Shown here: in pieces, positions 51,209-60,707 of the stretch
How positions within the stretch are numbered: position 1 is the stretch's first letter
How the letters are laid out: each line of letters opens with the position of its first letter
From: Cupriavidus sp. D384
Lineage (GTDB): Bacteria; Pseudomonadota; Gammaproteobacteria; Burkholderiales; Burkholderiaceae
Reading direction: 5' to 3'
Assembly: GCF_001652915.1 (NCBI RefSeq)
Contig: NZ_BBQI01000012.1
Coordinates: 124,001-188,000 of the forward strand
DNA: 64,000 nucleotides
Notes under the pieces: generated by a model
Databases searched by the model: none
Seen by the model: the letters and a program-made list of their open reading frames with translations, nothing else
Told to the model about the DNA's origin: nothing
Translations under genes and position numbers: made by a program

Positions 51209-53022
51209 GCTCGGGCTCCCGTCAGCCGCTTCAACTTGGCTTCATATGCATCCAGAGACAAAATGCGCTCGGCCTGGCGCGGATCGACCGTGCCAGCGAA
51301 CACGTGATACATCGCCACTTCGAACACCGACTTGCCGGTACTATCGGGGATATCGAAGCCCGTCGTTCGCTTCTCTCGCTGGTGCGCTTGCAGTTCGATG
51401 GCACGAGCGTCGCGGATGTACATCAGGTCCAGCTCATCCGGCTCGAACATCTCGGCGGCCATGACACGGCCGCGAATGCCGTTCAGATCCGGCAAATTCG
51501 CGCGCCGGCATTTGTCGCATCCGGCTTCGCGCCGCACTCGGATACCGTCCACGTCATACTGGAATAGACGCTCGATCTGATGCAGCTTCGCCGCGCCTAG
51601 AATGTCCTTGGCTTCCTCGCCGTGATGGCCGCATTCGCACGTCTTGGCGAGCAGCGCTTGATACACGTAGAGGTTCACGAAGCCTGGGGTGGCCAGCACA
51701 CTGCGCGGAATCTGCAGTTCGCTGTCGGCAAGACGGTCGGTAGCTGCTGTCGCCGACGGCGCGTGCAGCGTCGTCATCGCGCGAAGGCCGGCGCCGGCAA
51801 CGTCGCGGAACAGCCCGGCCGACTCGAAATCCCGCACTTCGCCAATCATCACGAAATGGGGATTCATCCGCTTGAGCTGGCGCTTGGCGACGATGAACGG
51901 ATCCTCTTCCCGGTTCGAGCCGTCCAGCTGCCGTGCCACGGAAAAATGGTGCGTGCCGTGAGCCATCAGTTCGACCGGATCTTCGATCGACATCTTGTTC
52001 ATCCAGGACGGCAAGCGCTGCATGACGGCGTGCGCCGTGGTCGTCTTACCCGAGCCCACCGTACCAACGAGGACGACGCCACCGCCCATCTGCATCGTGC
52101 AGCGATCGATGACATCCGCCTGCTGCTGGAAGAAGTGCAGGTCCTTGACGAAATCGACCTGAGTGGTCGTTGCGTTCTCGGGATTCATCCGCATGACGGT
52201 CACGTGGCCATCCGCGCTCTGCATCGACGCCCACCGGAACACCATTGGCACACCGTCGACAACCGTGCGGATACTCGTTTGCTGCGGTTGCACCCGGCTG
52301 AACACGCCATGGGAGCCGCCCTTCCCTTTCTGGAAGACGTGGGACAGCATGTCCAGCAGATCGGTGGTGCGGATCCGGAACTCGGGGGGCAGGACCAGAT
52401 GGCCATCGATGGCGAAACGGATCTGCGACAGCTCGCTGTTGTCCTTCACCTCGAAGTGGAGGTCGGATGCCTGCTCGCGCTTTGCGAACTGCGCTGCCGC
52501 CAGGAACGTCTGCCACAGGCCGCTCGCATTGCGTAGGCCCGTGGTCTGGATGCCATCCTGCCGTGCACTGCCTTCGACACCGCGTGACAACGCCGTCATC
52601 ACCTGGGGCGTGGCCGTGTAGAACAGTGGGTCGGCCGCGTCCCAGCGCAGCTTCGCTTGGCGCAGGATCTCATCCGTATAGTCCGAGTACCGCATGTCGG
52701 CCAACAGGATGAACGCGAACTTACCGCGCTGGCCATCTGCCGGCGCCTCGATCAGGACCGGACAAATCTGGTGCCGCAGCGATTGCGCCAACGAGAGGTC
52801 GTCGTACAGCACCCGCGAGAACGGTGGCAGGTCATCGGTCGTTCGTACCTCCGTACAACCGACCTCGCTCATCTCAGGCGTTGAAAGGGAGGGTTCGGCG
52901 TGAATGGGCACCGCCGCTACAGGCGCCGCGCCCGGGCGAGCCGAACCGCCGCCGGATATGACCATGATGCCGCCTGAGGCCTCGGGCACCAGCCCTTTTC
53001 TGGAGCGTTCAAAGAGTCGCAC
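51205..53022 (-). CDS. pilQ: PilQ-like pilus assembly ATPase
   Basis: A 605-residue GspE-type secretion ATPase. Walker A VGTVGSGKTTT, the Asp-box region MSIEDPVEL, Walker B-like FVMIGEVRDFES and the His-box TTLHAPSATAATDRL are in order. A C-terminal zinc cluster is formed by CECGHHG and CDKC. The N-terminal 150 residues are variable. It powers pilin polymerisation. It starts ten bases after pilP. Confidence 0.9.
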   Translation of the reverse strand: MRLFERSRKGLVPEASGGIMVISGGGSARPGAAPVAAVPIHAEPSLSTPEMSEVGCTEVRTTDDLPPFSRVLYDDLSLAQSLRHQICPVLIEAPADGQRGKFAFILLADMRYSDYTDEILRQAKLRWDAADPLFYTATPQVMTALSRGVEGSARQDGIQTTGLRNASGLWQTFLAAAQFAKREQASDLHFEVKDNSELSQIRFAIDGHLVLPPEFRIRTTDLLDMLSHVFQKGKGGSHGVFSRVQPQQTSIRTVVDGVPMVFRWASMQSADGHVTVMRMNPENATTTQVDFVKDLHFFQQQADVIDRCTMQMGGGVVLVGTVGSGKTTTAHAVMQRLPSWMNKMSIEDPVELMAHGTHHFSVARQLDGSNREEDPFIVAKRQLKRMNPHFVMIGEVRDFESAGLFRDVAGAGLRAMTTLHAPSATAATDRLADSELQIPRSVLATPGFVNLYVYQALLAKTCECGHHGEEAKDILGAAKLHQIERLFQYDVDGIRVRREAGCDKCRRANLPDLNGIRGRVMAAEMFEPDELDLMYIRDARAIELQAHQREKRTTGFDIPDSTGKSVFEVAMYHVFAGTVDPRQAERILSLDAYEAKLKRLTGARA

Positions 53023-53032
53023 GATGGACTCC

Positions 53033-53668
53033 TTAGCCCTGCGCCACTGCGGCAGGCGCGGCCGGCAATGCTGGTACTGCCGGCACCGGCGGCATCACCG
53101 GGGCCACGCCGTTGCTACCAGCACCTGGAAACGGCGCCGGCATCACCGGGTGCTGCGACGGCATCGCGGCGGGGGTGCCGGGAGCGTGCGCGGGCATCGG
53201 GTTGCCGGCATTCATCATCGGCGCTCGCTGTACGGGCGGCTCCTCGACCAGAACCGCATCATCGTCGGCACGCGCGGCGTTCAGGGTCTGTTTTCCCCTG
53301 GAGAGCTTCGTGCCCGACTCGGAGATCGACACCACCTTGTAGCCGCGCACGCTGCCGCCGACCTTTGCCGCATAGACCTGCTCGCCCCACTTCACATAGC
53401 TGCGCAGCGTGACCGGTAGCCCGACCTTGCTGCCGTCCACGCCAAAGATTGCCACGGTCCTCGGGGTGCCGCGGGCTTCACGCTGCTCGGCGGTAGGCGC
53501 CGGCGTGGTGACTACTGGCGCCGGATTCGTCTTGGCCAGCTCCTGGTCAGCTTTCTGCACGGCGATCTGCGCGTCCTTCTCCAGAAGCACCCGCGTCACA
53601 GTCTTGTCGCCTTCCGCATGGGCCAGCGAGGCGGCAACTGCAAGAAATGTCATGGCGATGCGTTTCAT
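53033..53668 (-). CDS. pilP: PilP-like pilus biogenesis protein
   Basis: A 211-residue exported protein: signal MKRIAMTFLAVAASLAHA, a conserved beta-rich middle (VAIFGVDGSKVGLPVTL, GGSVRGYKVVSISESGTKL) and a Pro/Met/Ala-rich tail. It matches type IV pilus PilP proteins of IncI plasmids, which help assemble the secretin. The start overlaps the pilO stop as TAATG. Confidence 0.8.
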   Translation of the reverse strand: MKRIAMTFLAVAASLAHAEGDKTVTRVLLEKDAQIAVQKADQELAKTNPAPVVTTPAPTAEQREARGTPRTVAIFGVDGSKVGLPVTLRSYVKWGEQVYAAKVGGSVRGYKVVSISESGTKLSRGKQTLNAARADDDAVLVEEPPVQRAPMMNAGNPMPAHAPGTPAAMPSQHPVMPAPFPGAGSNGVAPVMPPVPAVPALPAAPAAVAQG

Positions 53669-55032
53669 TAGCTTTTTCCTCCATCGCGGGCGTACGCATC
53701 GCCCTTCACATTGAGTTCAAACTTCGATTTCTGGATGTCGGAGTCCGCGTCCAGGTTGATCGTCAGGGCGATCTCGTTGACCGAGACGTTCGGCGGGAAG
53801 GTGCCGATCTCCGCCGCATTGCGCAGCGGCCCCTCCATTTCCCACTTGGCGCTCTTGTAGACATACGGGACCGAGGCAATACCCTCGCCGGGGATCGTGC
53901 CGAACAGTCCGATGTCCTGCAGCACCGCCTTGGATGCCGCAGGACGCAACAATTGAAGGGTCGAGCCGAAGTCCATGCGCAGCGCCATCGACGTGGGCAG
54001 CGTATCGAGCAGCTTGGCGAGGGGTGCGTCCGGGCCGAATGGCACCATCGCCTGCACCGTGACTTCCTTGTCTTCCTTGGAGAAGACGGGCGCGCTGAAG
54101 GCGTCCGGCAGCGCAGCCAGGAACGTCGCGTTCGTGACACCTCGTGGCGCGCCCTTCGCGCCGCCGAGTCCGTAGGTCAGCGAGCAAGATGCTTGCGGCG
54201 CCACGACAACTCCGCAATTGATCTTCGTGAGCTTCCACCCGCCGACAAACAACGGATCGACGTCGACGAACCACTTTGCGAAGCGAGGCACGGCCACTGC
54301 CGCGACCGCCGATGGCGCGCGGCCGCGAGCGAGGATGTCTTCGGCATAGCGCTGCGCCGGGCTCTTTTGCGGAGGCGGCGGATGCTTGCGTGCCTCATAG
54401 GCCCGGTACTGCGCCATGCCATACTTGTAACCAACGGCGCCGACAACGATCAGCGCGGCGAGCGCAAGCAAGCGCTTCTTCGTGGCGGCGGAACTCGGTT
54501 TGCGCAAGGCAGCGTGCTGGTCGGCTGCGTCGGCCAGCTGCTCAAGCGTCAATTCCGAGAACGTGAGCGCCGGCACGTTGCCGAGCAATTGAGCCAGTTC
54601 GGGAAGGTTTCCAGCCAACCGGAAGGTACCCCCTGCGACCCGCGCGAACTCGACGGCAAGCTCCGACAGGGCTTGCTCGTCCTGAATGACGCGGTCGAAC
54701 CCGACACGTGGCCTGCCCTTGAGGATGCCGCAGACCAGGTAGCCGACCTGCTTCCCGGCGTGTTCGAGCCTGAACGCGAAGAACACGTTCGGCATCAGCC
54801 CCGGAATGCGGGCCACGGCGACAGCCGCCGAATAGAGCTTGTCCTTGACCTTTGTCTGTGCGTCTTCCGGTGCGAGATAGCCCATGTGCAAGGCCGCCCC
54901 GTCATGCCAGATGCGCGCGGCCTTCACTTCCTTGGCTACCTTGGCGGCCAAATCAGGCGCGGGCGCGTTCCCGGTGAGGGTGCGCCATTGCATCCCGAAC
55001 GCGATCGCCTTGCCGCGGATCTCGAGGATCAT
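53668..55032 (-). CDS. pilO: PilO-like (PilO2) pilus biogenesis protein
   Basis: A 454-residue bitopic protein. A cytoplasmic actin-like N-terminal domain (MILEIRGKAIAFGMQW) is followed by one membrane helix near residue 190 (LLALAALIVVGAVGYKYGM) and a large periplasmic part. This fits the PilO2 family of thin-pilus loci. It probably links the ATPase/platform to the secretin. Overlaps the preceding gene as ATGA. Confidence 0.8.
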   Translation of the reverse strand: MILEIRGKAIAFGMQWRTLTGNAPAPDLAAKVAKEVKAARIWHDGAALHMGYLAPEDAQTKVKDKLYSAAVAVARIPGLMPNVFFAFRLEHAGKQVGYLVCGILKGRPRVGFDRVIQDEQALSELAVEFARVAGGTFRLAGNLPELAQLLGNVPALTFSELTLEQLADAADQHAALRKPSSAATKKRLLALAALIVVGAVGYKYGMAQYRAYEARKHPPPPQKSPAQRYAEDILARGRAPSAVAAVAVPRFAKWFVDVDPLFVGGWKLTKINCGVVVAPQASCSLTYGLGGAKGAPRGVTNATFLAALPDAFSAPVFSKEDKEVTVQAMVPFGPDAPLAKLLDTLPTSMALRMDFGSTLQLLRPAASKAVLQDIGLFGTIPGEGIASVPYVYKSAKWEMEGPLRNAAEIGTFPPNVSVNEIALTINLDADSDIQKSKFELNVKGDAYARDGGKS

Positions 55033-55814
55033 CGGGCAACTCCTGCCACGCTGTCGGCACCGGATTTCGACAGGCGCGCGCGCAAGAAGGAGCGGAACTC
55101 AGCCCTCTCGGCCGCCGGCACGCGCTCATTCCCCTCGAGCCGATAGAGGTCGGGCCGCTCAGTGGTGGGCAGATTCAGCCGCCGGCGCAGGGAGTGCTCC
55201 AGGTCGGCCCGAAACTGGTTGCAGAAGCCAATCGCATTCGGCATGAACATGCCATAGATCACGGCGGCCCAAGCGATCGTCAACACAAGGCCTTTAGCCA
55301 TCCCATAGGCGAATGAATCAGGGGACGTCTGAGCGAGCACCCACACCTTACGTGCCACGGCCAGCGCTGTGGTCGTGTCGAGAAGCAGCCCCCCGATCAC
55401 GACCCAGAATGCCAGGAATGGAATGGCCCGCGTCATCGAACGCACGAAATTGAAGCCCATCTCGCAAAGGTTGGCGATCTGGTGCAGATAGTTTGCGACC
55501 GAGAAGGCCGCGTGATGGCGCAACGAGGCGTATTCGACGTCCGAGATCACCCCCAGATCCATGCCGTGTACCTGAACTGTCCACGTGCGGTCAGTCTTGG
55601 CCAGCATCCGTTGCTCAAGCGACAGGCCAAAGATTGACAAGATCCCCTGGCCAATGAGTGTCAACACGGCCGATACCACAGCCACAGGGACCATATCCTC
55701 CCGATGTTGTATGAGGACTAACGAAAGGCCCGGCAGGCACGTCAGGATCGCCACAAGCGGGTAACGGCGATACAACGCCAGCGCGTCAGAGAGAAGCGTA
55801 CGGATAGCCAGCAT
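55029..55814 (-). CDS. polytopic membrane protein between pilN and pilO
   Basis: A 261-residue protein with about five hydrophobic segments (ILTCLPGLSLVLI, VVSAVLTLIGQGIL, FLAFWVVIGGLLL, GLVLTIAWAAVIYGMFM). A cytoplasmic C-terminus has positively charged helices. It does not correspond to a standard gene of the R64 pil cluster. Tight coupling to pilO and two-base spacing from pilN indicate a pilus-assembly role specific to this type of locus. Confidence 0.7.
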   Translation of the reverse strand: MLAIRTLLSDALALYRRYPLVAILTCLPGLSLVLIQHREDMVPVAVVSAVLTLIGQGILSIFGLSLEQRMLAKTDRTWTVQVHGMDLGVISDVEYASLRHHAAFSVANYLHQIANLCEMGFNFVRSMTRAIPFLAFWVVIGGLLLDTTTALAVARKVWVLAQTSPDSFAYGMAKGLVLTIAWAAVIYGMFMPNAIGFCNQFRADLEHSLRRRLNLPTTERPDLYRLEGNERVPAAERAEFRSFLRARLSKSGADSVAGVAR

Positions 55815-55816
55815 GA

Positions 55817-57619
55817 TTACTTGCCCTCCCCGTGGTCCTGCACCATGACTGTGGCCAGCAGCAACGTGAACGTGCGGGTCTTCGATACGGTTTGCGAACC
55901 GCCGAGAATCATCGGCAACGACTCGCCCAGCGTTCGGCGCGTGTTGGCGGTATCGTCCTGGTCAAGCGCAGCCATCAGGACGGTCTGGCCGTTCCGGACG
56001 ATGATGTCTTGCTTGGGAATGCCCTTGCCGATGATGTTGATCTGCTGCACCGACTGCTGGTTGTCGCCTGAGCCGGAAGTGAACTTCACCAACGGGCCAT
56101 CCTGTTGCGACTGATCCAGAGCGATCGTCAGGTTCACGTCATCGCGCGAGGTCGCATCGGCGTAGGCGGCAAGCTTGAAGCCCACCGTGGCGGTGGACGT
56201 AGTGATGCCTGGCACGCCACCAGTCCCGCCCACCGTCGAGGCGGCAGGTGTCGTGTTGGAGACGTACGAGAAAGTCCGGCGGTTGTTGTATTGGAAGCCG
56301 TGGCGATTGCGCATCGACACCGGAATGGTCAGACCCGATGTGACCGTGCCGTATTGCTTCAGCGCATTCACGATTGCCTGTGTGCCATTGAACCCGCCCG
56401 ATGTGATGTTCAGGCCCACACTGCCTGCCGCCGACGACACCAACGTCGCCGGTGACAACGCGTTGACGGTAAAGCCCGGGATATTCTGCAAGGCCTTAGT
56501 GAGCACAACATTCCAGTCGACACCTGCCTCTCCCGAGTCCGAAACTGTCAGGTCGATCATCTGGAACTTGAGCGTCACCATCCGCGAGTAGATGGCGATC
56601 TGCTTTCGGATGATCTCGTCGGCCGCATCCACCGCTTCCTTGGTATCTCGCAACGTCAGCACACCCGTCGCAGGATTCAGTTCGGCACTGCCAACCATCG
56701 TCATCGCCGGCAGGATGCTTTTCTGCACGCCGTCAAGGTCGTTCTGCTCCTTGATCTCCGCTTTAGCAGCGGCGTCAATCTGCGTCGACTGACCAGTACC
56801 GCCACTGCCGCCAGCCGACGAGTTGCCCTGTGCGGATTGCTTGAACTCTGTCGTGAACGAGTTCGTGCCGCCCGCCATCGGGAGTTGCCAGGTCTTCGTG
56901 ACGAGCCGGTAGAACCGTACTACGCCCTTGTCGGCGTTGAACTCCCAGTTGATACCCAGCCGCGTGGCAATCAGGTCGAGCATGTTCGCCAGCGGCATCT
57001 TTTCGCTGTTCTTGAACTCGACATTCAGTGGGGTCTCAAGCAGCGCCGTGGCCTGCGTCATGCCAACGCCGCCGGCCGTCGTGAGAGCAGATGGCAGCGG
57101 CGAGTTGAGCGCCGGTGCCGGGCCCAGGCCCTGCGACAGCGGATTCACCGCCCCGCCCTGCCCTTGCTGCGCCGTGCGCAGCTGCTGCTGGGCTTGCGCG
57201 GCGAACGTCCGGGGGAGCAGCAGATTCGGCGGCAGGTAGACGTCGGATTCGATCTTGACCGGGATGCCGGTCGCCATCTGTACGCGCTGCGCCGCAACCG
57301 CCAGCGACATCGAGCGTTCGGGGAACACAACCAAGGTATCCACGTCCTTGCGAAGCGCAATAGGCAACGTCACATTGCGGGCCACCGGCACACGCTTGCC
57401 GGCCAGGAACGGTCGATTGACCTCCTGCTCCGCTTCCACGGCGGCACGGTCCCGGCGGATACGGGCGTACAGGTCTTCTGTAGACTGCGTGATCTGCATC
57501 GTGGTGTGGTCGGTGGTCTGACGGACGTCCTTGATCAGAGACGGTGAAACGCAGGCGGACAGCGTCGAGCACACCAGGGCAGCGCTCGTTACCGGGCGAA
57601 TAATGCGATTCAGCTTCAT
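55817..57619 (-). CDS. pilN: PilN-like outer-membrane secretin lipoprotein
   Basis: A 600-residue lipoprotein secretin: signal with lipobox (LVCSTLSAC), periplasmic N-domains (LPIALRKDVDTLVVFPERSMSLAVAAQ), NMLDLIATRLGINWEF and a C-terminal secretin domain (VTLKFQMIDLTVSDSGEAGVDW, NNRRTFSYVSN, RRTLGESLPMIL). It forms the outer-membrane pore for the pilus. The ATG at 57619 is chosen because it starts the signal peptide; the previous stop is eight bases upstream. Confidence 0.9.
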   Translation of the reverse strand: MKLNRIIRPVTSAALVCSTLSACVSPSLIKDVRQTTDHTTMQITQSTEDLYARIRRDRAAVEAEQEVNRPFLAGKRVPVARNVTLPIALRKDVDTLVVFPERSMSLAVAAQRVQMATGIPVKIESDVYLPPNLLLPRTFAAQAQQQLRTAQQGQGGAVNPLSQGLGPAPALNSPLPSALTTAGGVGMTQATALLETPLNVEFKNSEKMPLANMLDLIATRLGINWEFNADKGVVRFYRLVTKTWQLPMAGGTNSFTTEFKQSAQGNSSAGGSGGTGQSTQIDAAAKAEIKEQNDLDGVQKSILPAMTMVGSAELNPATGVLTLRDTKEAVDAADEIIRKQIAIYSRMVTLKFQMIDLTVSDSGEAGVDWNVVLTKALQNIPGFTVNALSPATLVSSAAGSVGLNITSGGFNGTQAIVNALKQYGTVTSGLTIPVSMRNRHGFQYNNRRTFSYVSNTTPAASTVGGTGGVPGITTSTATVGFKLAAYADATSRDDVNLTIALDQSQQDGPLVKFTSGSGDNQQSVQQINIIGKGIPKQDIIVRNGQTVLMAALDQDDTANTRRTLGESLPMILGGSQTVSKTRTFTLLLATVMVQDHGEGK

Positions 57620-57627
57620 GGGTACGC

Positions 57628-58224
57628 TCACTTCGTTGGGTCGCACTTCGTGGTGAGCTTCACCACACGGACGAGGTTGTTGGAGTAGAAGCACGGCTTC
57701 AGGCTGTAGTCGGTCATTTCCGTCGCCGAGAGCACCCGGCGAACCGCCGTCTTGAAGTCGGCGGTAAAGGCGTCAGCCCCTTCGATCTGCACGTCCTGAT
57801 CCGGCTCCCACGGTGCGGTGGCCCAACCCGCATCGCGGGCCCACTTCTCTATGAGCAAGCGATAGTTGCCGTCAGCCGGCGAGACAGACCAGTCGCGCTG
57901 GCCGTTGGAAAGAACAGGTGCCGACGCAGGCGCCGGGGCCGCAGGCGTTCCCGAAACCGGTGATGCAACCGCTGTGATGGTCGCCGTGGCCACCGATGTC
58001 GGCGCCAGGGCCGCAACGGTCGTCGCATCGGCCCGCGGCGTCTTGCGGTCGGAAAGCAGCTGCCAACCGCCGCCAGCCAAAGGCTTGCTCGGCTCGAAGT
58101 TGCCCGAGGCGTCGGCGCCAAACGGAGAGGATGCAGGCACTGCCGCGTGCGCACAGGCAGCAACGGCTGCGGCGCCGGCAAGAAGAACCCGGCACATCCG
58201 GGACAACGATCGAGACTGGTGCAT
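57628..58224 (-). CDS. PilL/TcpQ-like periplasmic pilus protein
   Basis: A 198-residue exported protein. A signal peptide (VLLAGAAAVAACAHA) and a Thr/Ala/Pro-rich linker precede a C-terminal TcpQ-type domain at about residues 115-190: WSVSPADGNYRLLIEKWARDAGW, then ADFKTAVRRVL and SNNLVRVVKL. TcpQ and the PilL C-terminus assist secretin assembly or stability. Shorter than R64 PilL, it corresponds to its C-terminal half. Confidence 0.75.
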   Translation of the reverse strand: MHQSRSLSRMCRVLLAGAAAVAACAHAAVPASSPFGADASGNFEPSKPLAGGGWQLLSDRKTPRADATTVAALAPTSVATATITAVASPVSGTPAAPAPASAPVLSNGQRDWSVSPADGNYRLLIEKWARDAGWATAPWEPDQDVQIEGADAFTADFKTAVRRVLSATEMTDYSLKPCFYSNNLVRVVKLTTKCDPTK

Positions 58225-58252
58225 GGCTGTATTCCGTTTGAATTCGAATGGG

Positions 58253-58678
58253 TTATTTGGTCGTCGATTGCAGCTTCTGGTACACACGGTTCGCATACCT
58301 GAGCCGCTTGTCTGGCGAGCCGGCGTTGTAGCAACCGACAGCCGTCCACGTCTCGCCATACCGGCCCAGGCAATCGGCGAGGATCCAGGTACCAACGTAG
58401 GCATTGGTGCAAGGATCGAAGAGACTCTGGCGGGTGATCCCGAACTTCGCGAGGCGCGGCAGATGCACAGAATTGATCTGCATCAGCCCGATGTCCTCGC
58501 TGCCGTTGGTGTTGGTGTTGGTCACCCAAGAGCGCATGCCGGACTCGACTTGCGCGATGCCGCGGACCAGTACTGGACTCACGCGATGGAACGCCGCCGC
58601 ATCGTCCAGGCAATCGGCGTGCACGACGCCGGCCAATGCGGTGCCCGCGATCAGCAGCCCGATGCGCATCGCAATCAT
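58253..58678 (-). CDS. lytic transglycosylase (PilT/VirB1/IagB type)
   Basis: A 141-residue exported peptidoglycan hydrolase. The signal ends near AGVVHA and the catalytic glutamate lies in IAQVESGMRSW. The family motif GLMQINSVHLPRL and the C-terminal AVGCYNAGS follow. It opens the cell wall locally for the machine. In R64 the equivalent is PilT. Its start overlaps the upstream stop as ATGA. Confidence 0.88.
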   Translation of the reverse strand: MIAMRIGLLIAGTALAGVVHADCLDDAAAFHRVSPVLVRGIAQVESGMRSWVTNTNTNGSEDIGLMQINSVHLPRLAKFGITRQSLFDPCTNAYVGTWILADCLGRYGETWTAVGCYNAGSPDKRLRYANRVYQKLQSTTK

Positions 58679-59913
58679 TGGACCGCCCGCTCGTAGAAGC
58701 GGACCTCAGGCAAGCGGTCCACACGAACTACATTGCCGTCAGCGATGACGGTCAGGTGGTCCGATACCCCGTTGAACTTGAAGTAGCGGTCCTTTTGCTC
58801 TCCCCCGCCCTGGTGGTTGTCGCCGAACACGGAGATGCTGGCCATCGACTTGGCGAAGCTCAGATAGGTCGCACCATCCTTTTCGAACACGCGTTCGAGG
58901 CCGGCGCTGTTGTCACGCGGGAACAGGAAATTGATGCCCGGCACACGGGCCACCTCCACGCGCTTCCCGCCGCTGCTCGCAGTGAAGCTGTCCACCGTCG
59001 GGAAGGACAGCACCCGCTCGGTATCGTCCCAGCGCGTACGCAGCTTGTCGCCGGCGCCGTCACGCACTTCCAGGTCCTTCGGCTCGGCCTCGAAGCGCAC
59101 CTCGATGCGGCCGTTCTTGGCATCGCGGATCGCCAATGCGTTGAAGGCCGAGGCGAGAGTCGGACCTTCCGGCAGTGCTGTGGCGGCAGGTGCCGCGTCA
59201 GCCACCGGCGCCGCCACTACAGGAGCCGTAGCCCGCAGCATGCCGCCCGCAGACGCCGTGTTACCGGGCTCTACCGAAAATGCCTTGGGCGGCGTGGCGC
59301 GCAGCGCGATATTCCGGCGACCGAAGTCCACCTCCGCATAGAGATTGCGCTGCTCGAGCACGCGCGCAAGCGCCTGGACCCAGTTCTCGCCCGCCCGCAC
59401 TTCCAAAGCGACTTCGTCGGTCAGAGGAATGTCTTTTTGCGCGGTACCGCTCCACCCCGTCGGCGCGATAGACTTGACCATTTGCGCCAACGGCAATGAG
59501 GAACGGCCGGCACGGACGAGTGGCAGCTCGCTGTAACTGCCGATGAGCGCCAACCGACCAGACACTGACCCGAGACTGCGCGGGAGATCGCCGCTCGGAT
59601 TCGCAGGCTCCGACGTAAAACCGTTCGCCCGCTTCCAGCGTGCGACTACCGGCTGACGATTGACCGTGTAGCGCAGCACGTCGGGGACGCCATCGACGAC
59701 CCAATACGGACCGTTCTGGATAGCACCGTCCGCCTGTACGACTTGGCCGTGCCGAGGTTGGATGTAGGTGGAAAGGCCGTCGTTGAACACCATGGCCGGA
59801 CGGTCCGCTGCGCGCGCGACGACCTGATAGTCGAAGTCGAGCGGATCGGTATCGGCCGCGTGAGCACACCCCGCGACCAGCGCAAATGCGGAGAAGAGTA
59901 GCGGCCTGATCAT
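58675..59913 (-). CDS. exported VirB9/TrbG-like protein of unknown role
   Basis: A 412-residue protein with signal peptide (MIRPLLFSAFALVAGCAHA). Two segments, one N-terminal (PAMVFNDGLSTYIQP, then DVLRYTVN) and one C-terminal (RVFEKDGATYLSFA, then HLTVIADGNVVRVDRL), each resemble the beta-sandwich end of VirB9. The middle (DEVALEVRAGENWVQALARVLEQRN) recalls TcpQ-like modules. A genuine VirB9 is encoded separately at 61944. It may be an adaptor between secretion core and pilus. Start overlaps the preceding stop as ATGA. Confidence 0.6.
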   Translation of the reverse strand: MIRPLLFSAFALVAGCAHAADTDPLDFDYQVVARAADRPAMVFNDGLSTYIQPRHGQVVQADGAIQNGPYWVVDGVPDVLRYTVNRQPVVARWKRANGFTSEPANPSGDLPRSLGSVSGRLALIGSYSELPLVRAGRSSLPLAQMVKSIAPTGWSGTAQKDIPLTDEVALEVRAGENWVQALARVLEQRNLYAEVDFGRRNIALRATPPKAFSVEPGNTASAGGMLRATAPVVAAPVADAAPAATALPEGPTLASAFNALAIRDAKNGRIEVRFEAEPKDLEVRDGAGDKLRTRWDDTERVLSFPTVDSFTASSGGKRVEVARVPGINFLFPRDNSAGLERVFEKDGATYLSFAKSMASISVFGDNHQGGGEQKDRYFKFNGVSDHLTVIADGNVVRVDRLPEVRFYERAVQ

Positions 59914-60707
59914 TGGAATTGGGCGACGTGTTTCATGAAACGGGAGAAATAGGGCCCACCACGCTCTGGATTGGCGCTGTGGTACCAGGCGACGGCCTTC
60001 ATGGCCGATCCACTGCGCTGGAGGTTCTCTGCCAGAATGTCTTCTGCCACGCGGATATTCGTAGCCGGGGCCAGCGCCTCCCACGGCGATGCGAATCGCT
60101 TGCCGTGGTAGCACCAGTTCACCTGCATGAGGCCCACATCGAAATCGCAACGATCATTCGCAAGCAGGCGATTGACAGCGGCATAGGCTTCCTCGCGCGT
60201 CGCAAAGAACATGCCGCGCCCCGCCACGTTGAGGGTCCACGGCCACGGACGGCCCCGGTACGAGGACTCGTTCATGGCGATGCCAGCAGTGATCTTCGGA
60301 TCCACGCGGCTGCCCATCTGGGCGAACGGCTCAGTCTTCGGCGCGCAGGCCCAGCCCCCGCGGCGCTCGGCGAGGGCTTCTTGGGACGCCTCGGTCAATA
60401 CGGCCGGCCGGAGCCACCCTTCACGGGCGAAGAGTCGTGAAATCGGCGTGGACTTCTCGCCCAGCGTGACAACCGGGCCCTCGTCTGAGCCCGGCGCGAT
60501 CTGTGCGCCGAGCAACCGGGCCGACCACCCCAGGAACGCATCGAGGCCGCAGTAGAGGACCGGCTTGCCCTCAAGCGAGTGCACGCGAACCTGCCCGGCA
60601 TCCTTCACCACAATGGCATTAGGACTGATCACGGCTTCAATCGTCGCGGCGTGCGCGCCCGCCAAAGTCACGGCGCAGACCAGGAGAGTCGCCAGCGGCC
60701 TAATCAC
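59910..60707 (-). CDS. second lytic transglycosylase, with an extra N-terminal domain
   Basis: About 265 residues. A signal peptide (LATLLVCAVTLAGAHA) precedes an N-terminal 100-residue module of unknown fold (IEAVISPNAIVVKDAGQ). A transglycosylase domain follows with catalytic Glu in GIAMNESSYRG, FDVGLMQVNWCYHG and AVAWYHSANP. A GTG start at 60707 has GGAG upstream; a TTG at 60725 would add six residues. Two transglycosylases in one operon may serve the secretion core and the pilus separately. Confidence 0.8.
   Translation of the reverse strand: MIRPLATLLVCAVTLAGAHAATIEAVISPNAIVVKDAGQVRVHSLEGKPVLYCGLDAFLGWSARLLGAQIAPGSDEGPVVTLGEKSTPISRLFAREGWLRPAVLTEASQEALAERRGGWACAPKTEPFAQMGSRVDPKITAGIAMNESSYRGRPWPWTLNVAGRGMFFATREEAYAAVNRLLANDRCDFDVGLMQVNWCYHGKRFASPWEALAPATNIRVAEDILAENLQRSGSAMKAVAWYHSANPERGGPYFSRFMKHVAQFQ

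Noticed and set aside
53647..55146. Long rightward open frame of 499 codons
   Set aside because: Antisense to pilO; Arg/His-rich composition typical of shadow frames in GC-rich DNA.
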